From: Rhizobiales bacterium 62-17
Lineage (GTDB): Bacteria; Pseudomonadota; Alphaproteobacteria; Rhizobiales; Beijerinckiaceae
Reading direction: 5' to 3'
NCBI GenBank assembly: GCA_001898965.1
Contig: MKVW01000004.1
Location: 693,940-757,939 of the forward strand
Length of the DNA: 64,000 nucleotides
The notes under the pieces were generated by a model, which was given only the letters and a program-made list of their open reading frames with translations, had not been told where the DNA came from and made no database searches. Positions 61,162 through 64,000 of the stretch are shown here, piece by piece. The position numbers and the translations under genes are program-made. Numbering within the stretch: the stretch's first letter is position 1; the number at the start of each line of letters is the position of its first letter.

Positions 61162-64000
61162 ATGATCAACCGCATTATCGCCTTTTCCGTCCATCAGCGC
61201 TGGCTCATCCTGCTGCTGACATTCCTGGCTTGCGCTTGGGGCGCCTGGTCCTTGTCGCGCCTGCCGATCGATGCCGTGCCCGATATCACCAACAATCAGG
61301 TACAGGTGAATGCCGTCGCGCCGGCTTTGTCGCCTATCGATATGGAGCGACAGGTCACTTTCCCGATCGAAACCGCTTTCGCCGGCATTCCCGGCCTTGA
61401 ATACACCCGCTCGCTGTCGCGCAACGGCTTCGCCCAGGTCACCGCCGTCTTCTCCGAAAAGACCGACATCTATTTCGCCCGCCAGCAGATTGGCGAACGG
61501 CTGACGGAGGCCAAGGAGACGCTGCCACCAGGCACGGAAGTGCGCGTCGGACCGATCTCCACGGGCCTCGGCGAAATCTACATGTGGACGGTCCACTACA
61601 AGGACGTGAAGCCGGATGAAATCCGCAACGGCAGCACGGGCTTTCAAAGCGACGGCAGCTATCTCACGCCCGAAGGCGCGCGGCTGACGACGGAGCTGGA
61701 AAAGACCGCTTATCTCCGGACGCTGCAAGACTGGGTCATCCGTCCGCAATTGCGCAACGTACCTGGCGTCGCCGGCGTCGACACGATCGGCGGCTTCGAA
61801 AAGCAATTTCACGTTCAGCCAGATCCGGCGAAGCTCAACAGCTTCGGCCTGTCTTTCAGCGATCTCACCGAAGCCGTTCAAGCCAATAACGCCAGCCGCG
61901 GCGCCGGCTATATCGAACGCAACGGCGAAGGCTATGTGGTGCGTAGCGGCGGCCGCCTCGAAACCATGGACGATATTCGCGACGTGGTGATCAGCACGCG
62001 CAAGGGTGTACCCGTGCGTGTCCGCGATGTCGCCGATGTCTCCATCGGTCGCGAATTGCGCACCGGTAGCGCCAGCGAAAACGGCAAGGAGGTGGTCGTC
62101 GGCACCGCGCTGATGCTGATCGGCGGCAACAGCCGCACGGTCTCCGCCGCCGTCGATAAAAAGGTCGACGAAATCCGCGGAAGCCTGCCGCCCGGCGTCG
62201 AAATCCAGACGGTCTTGAACCGCACTCTTCTGGTCGATGCGACAGTGAAAACTGTCGCCAAGAATCTGAGCGAGGGTGCACTCCTCGTCATTCTCGTCCT
62301 CTTCCTGATGCTCGGCAATTTCCGCGCCGCCTTCATCACCGCGCTGGTCATTCCCATCGCCATGCTGATGACGGCGACCGGCATGTTGCAGGGTCGTATC
62401 AGCGCCAATCTGATGAGCCTTGGCGCGCTCGACTTCGGCCTGATCGTCGACGGCGCGGTCATCATCGCCGAAAACAGTCTGCGCCATCTGGCGGAGCGAC
62501 AGCATCAACTTGGTCGTGCGCTGACACGCTCGGAGCGGATGGATACCGTCATCGCCTCGGCCGGCGAAATGGTGAAACCCTCGGTCTATGGCCAGGCGAT
62601 CATCATCTTGGTCTATGTGCCACTGCTCACCTTCACCGGCGTCGAAGGCAAGATGTTCGAGCCGATGGCGCTCACCGTCATCATCGCCTTGGTTGCGGCC
62701 TTCGTTCTGTCGCTGACCTTCATTCCCGCCGCCATCGCCATTTTCCTCAGCCGCCCGGTCGAGGAAAAGGACAATCGTATCGTGCGCGCTTTCAAGAGTG
62801 CCTATCGGCCAGCCTTGATGCGTGCCTTAGCGAAGCCTGGTGTCACCATTGTCGCCGCCATGCTTCTCTTCGTCGGCGCGATGCTGATGCTGTCGCGTTT
62901 GGGCCAGGAGTTCATTCCGCAGCTCGACGAAAAGAACATCGCCATGCATGCGATCCGCATTCCCAGTACCGCGCTCACCCAATCGCAGGACATGCAGCTT
63001 GCGGTGGAGAAAACGGTCAGCACGTTCCCCGAGGTCTCCTTCGTCTTTTCCAAGACGGGTACGGCCGAGATCGCCGCCGATCCGATGCCGCCCAACACAT
63101 CGGATACCTTCATCATTCTCAAACCGCAGGCGGAATGGCCCGACCCATCCGAGCCCAAAGAAAACCTGGTGAATCGTATCAAACAAGCGGTCGAGCGCCT
63201 GCCCGGCAATAATTACGAGTTCACGCAGCCGATTCAGATGCGCTTCAACGAACTGCTCGCTGGCGTGCGTGGCGATATCGCCGTCAAAGTGTTCGGCGAC
63301 GATTTCACCACCTTGCTGCGCACGGCCAATCAGGTCGCAACGATCCTGCGCCAGGTGCCCGGCGCCCAGGACGTGCGCGTCGAACAAGCCGCCGGTCTGC
63401 CCTTCCTCGAAATCAATGTCGATAAATCGCAGATCGCCCGCGTCGGCTTGAGCCTCGGCACGGTCCACGGCGTCATCGGTTCGGCGATCGGCGGCGAACG
63501 TGCCGGCGTCGTCTTCGAGGGCGATCGTCGCTTCCCGATCATCGTACGCCTGCCCGATAGCGCCCGCCAGGACATCGCCGCGCTGGAAAACCTGCCCGTG
63601 CCGCTGCCGGTCAGCGCCGACGGTGCGCGACGCTCCATCCTGTTGAAACAGCTTGCCAGCTTCACGCTGGTGGAGGGACAGAACCAGATCTCGCGCGAGA
63701 ACGGCAAGCGCCGCGTCGTCGTCACCGCCAACGTGCGTGGCCGCGACATCGCCTCCGTCGTCCATGACGCGCGCACGGAAATCGAACGCAAGGTACAAGT
63801 TCCATCTGGCTATTGGGTCACCTGGGGCGGGCAGTTCGAAAATCTCGCGGCGGCTCAGCAGCGCTTGATGATCGTCGTGCCAGCCTGTTTCTTCCTGATC
63901 TTCATCCTGCTGTTCTCGGCCCTGCGCTCGGTGCGCGACGCGCTGCTGGTTTTCAGCGCCGTACCATTAGCGTTGACCGGCGGTATCGCCGCGCTCTGGC
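61162..64000 (+). CDS. Heavy-metal RND efflux pump (CzcA-like), right-truncated by window edge
   Basis: This inner-membrane proton/metal antiporter is open from 61162 to the end of the window (946 codons; the family has about 1030-1070). It opens INRIIAFSVHQRWLILLL, then LSRLPIDAVPDITNNQVQV, typical of the HME-RND class. The proton-relay helix reads DFGLIVDGAVIIAEN with Asp424, Asp430 and Glu437; DFG...DGA...EN marks divalent-cation exporters (Zn, Co, Cd, Ni), whereas Cu/Ag pumps have Ala at the first position. Large periplasmic loops follow (VRGDIAVKVFGDDF). It works with the CzcB-like adaptor upstream. Confidence 0.95.
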   Translation, partial: MINRIIAFSVHQRWLILLLTFLACAWGAWSLSRLPIDAVPDITNNQVQVNAVAPALSPIDMERQVTFPIETAFAGIPGLEYTRSLSRNGFAQVTAVFSEKTDIYFARQQIGERLTEAKETLPPGTEVRVGPISTGLGEIYMWTVHYKDVKPDEIRNGSTGFQSDGSYLTPEGARLTTELEKTAYLRTLQDWVIRPQLRNVPGVAGVDTIGGFEKQFHVQPDPAKLNSFGLSFSDLTEAVQANNASRGAGYIERNGEGYVVRSGGRLETMDDIRDVVISTRKGVPVRVRDVADVSIGRELRTGSASENGKEVVVGTALMLIGGNSRTVSAAVDKKVDEIRGSLPPGVEIQTVLNRTLLVDATVKTVAKNLSEGALLVILVLFLMLGNFRAAFITALVIPIAMLMTATGMLQGRISANLMSLGALDFGLIVDGAVIIAENSLRHLAERQHQLGRALTRSERMDTVIASAGEMVKPSVYGQAIIILVYVPLLTFTGVEGKMFEPMALTVIIALVAAFVLSLTFIPAAIAIFLSRPVEEKDNRIVRAFKSAYRPALMRALAKPGVTIVAAMLLFVGAMLMLSRLGQEFIPQLDEKNIAMHAIRIPSTALTQSQDMQLAVEKTVSTFPEVSFVFSKTGTAEIAADPMPPNTSDTFIILKPQAEWPDPSEPKENLVNRIKQAVERLPGNNYEFTQPIQMRFNELLAGVRGDIAVKVFGDDFTTLLRTANQVATILRQVPGAQDVRVEQAAGLPFLEINVDKSQIARVGLSLGTVHGVIGSAIGGERAGVVFEGDRRFPIIVRLPDSARQDIAALENLPVPLPVSADGARRSILLKQLASFTLVEGQNQISRENGKRRVVVTANVRGRDIASVVHDARTEIERKVQVPSGYWVTWGGQFENLAAAQQRLMIVVPACFFLIFILLFSALRSVRDALLVFSAVPLALTGGIAALW

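Overview
The window reads as chromosomal DNA of a GC-rich alphaproteobacterium, most likely a member of the Hyphomicrobiales (Rhizobiales). The reasons are high G+C with strong third-position bias, small families common in that group (DUF1244, DUF2937, a paraslipin/NfeD pair), an MltB-type transglycosylase beside a DUF459 protein, and the abundance of Bug/TctC, Liv-type and SsuABC-type uptake genes. No rRNA, tRNA, CRISPR array, transposase or phage gene was seen, and the genus cannot be fixed from this sequence. Gene starts were chosen by Shine-Dalgarno spacing and by family length.

1-16.5 kb is mostly core genome: the end of kdsD; a Liv-type ABC operon with a fused permease-ATPase (672-5293); a paraslipin/NfeD membrane pair (minus strand); a murein transglycosylase and a DUF459 SGNH protein; an AMP nucleosidase gene broken by an in-frame TGA at 10696; an orphan Bug-type binding protein of lower G+C; cutA-hemH (minus); a 12-helix carrier and a Tat-exported aldo/keto reductase. 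16.5-28 kb carries thiD, DUF2937 and DUF1244 genes, a second orphan Bug protein, a gamma carbonic anhydrase, an FAD monooxygenase, a pirin, an SbmA-like ABC protein, a MarR regulator divergent from a DUF899/VOC pair with a perfect palindrome between them, a tonB and a PaiB-like protein.

28-57.6 kb is an accessory catabolic island. It combines four uptake systems: SsuABC-like at 28-30.7 kb, SsuABC-like with two tandem binding proteins at 37-40.8 kb, Fe/polyamine-like at 43.8-47.8 kb, and Liv-like at 51.1-55.7 kb. With them are four Rieske oxygenase alpha subunits, two 2-oxoglutarate-type oxygenases, a UbiD-family decarboxylase, three single-domain VOC proteins, an alpha/beta hydrolase, and LysR, MarR and TetR regulators. 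No Rieske reductase or ferredoxin and no UbiX is present, so these enzymes must borrow partners encoded elsewhere. The layout suggests several independent import-then-oxidise modules for aromatic or xenobiotic acids; the substrates are unknown.

57.6-64 kb holds a membrane acyltransferase and then a heavy-metal efflux operon: a small periplasmic protein, a His-rich membrane-anchored protein, a CzcB-like adaptor and a CzcA-like RND pump that runs off the right edge. The pump carries the DFG...DGA...EN signature of divalent-cation (Zn/Co/Cd/Ni) exporters.

The most noteworthy items are the broken AMP nucleosidase gene, the tandem binding-protein duplication that trapped a fossil of the neighbouring Rieske gene, the partner-less Rieske/UbiD island, and several perfect palindromes next to MarR genes and operon starts.
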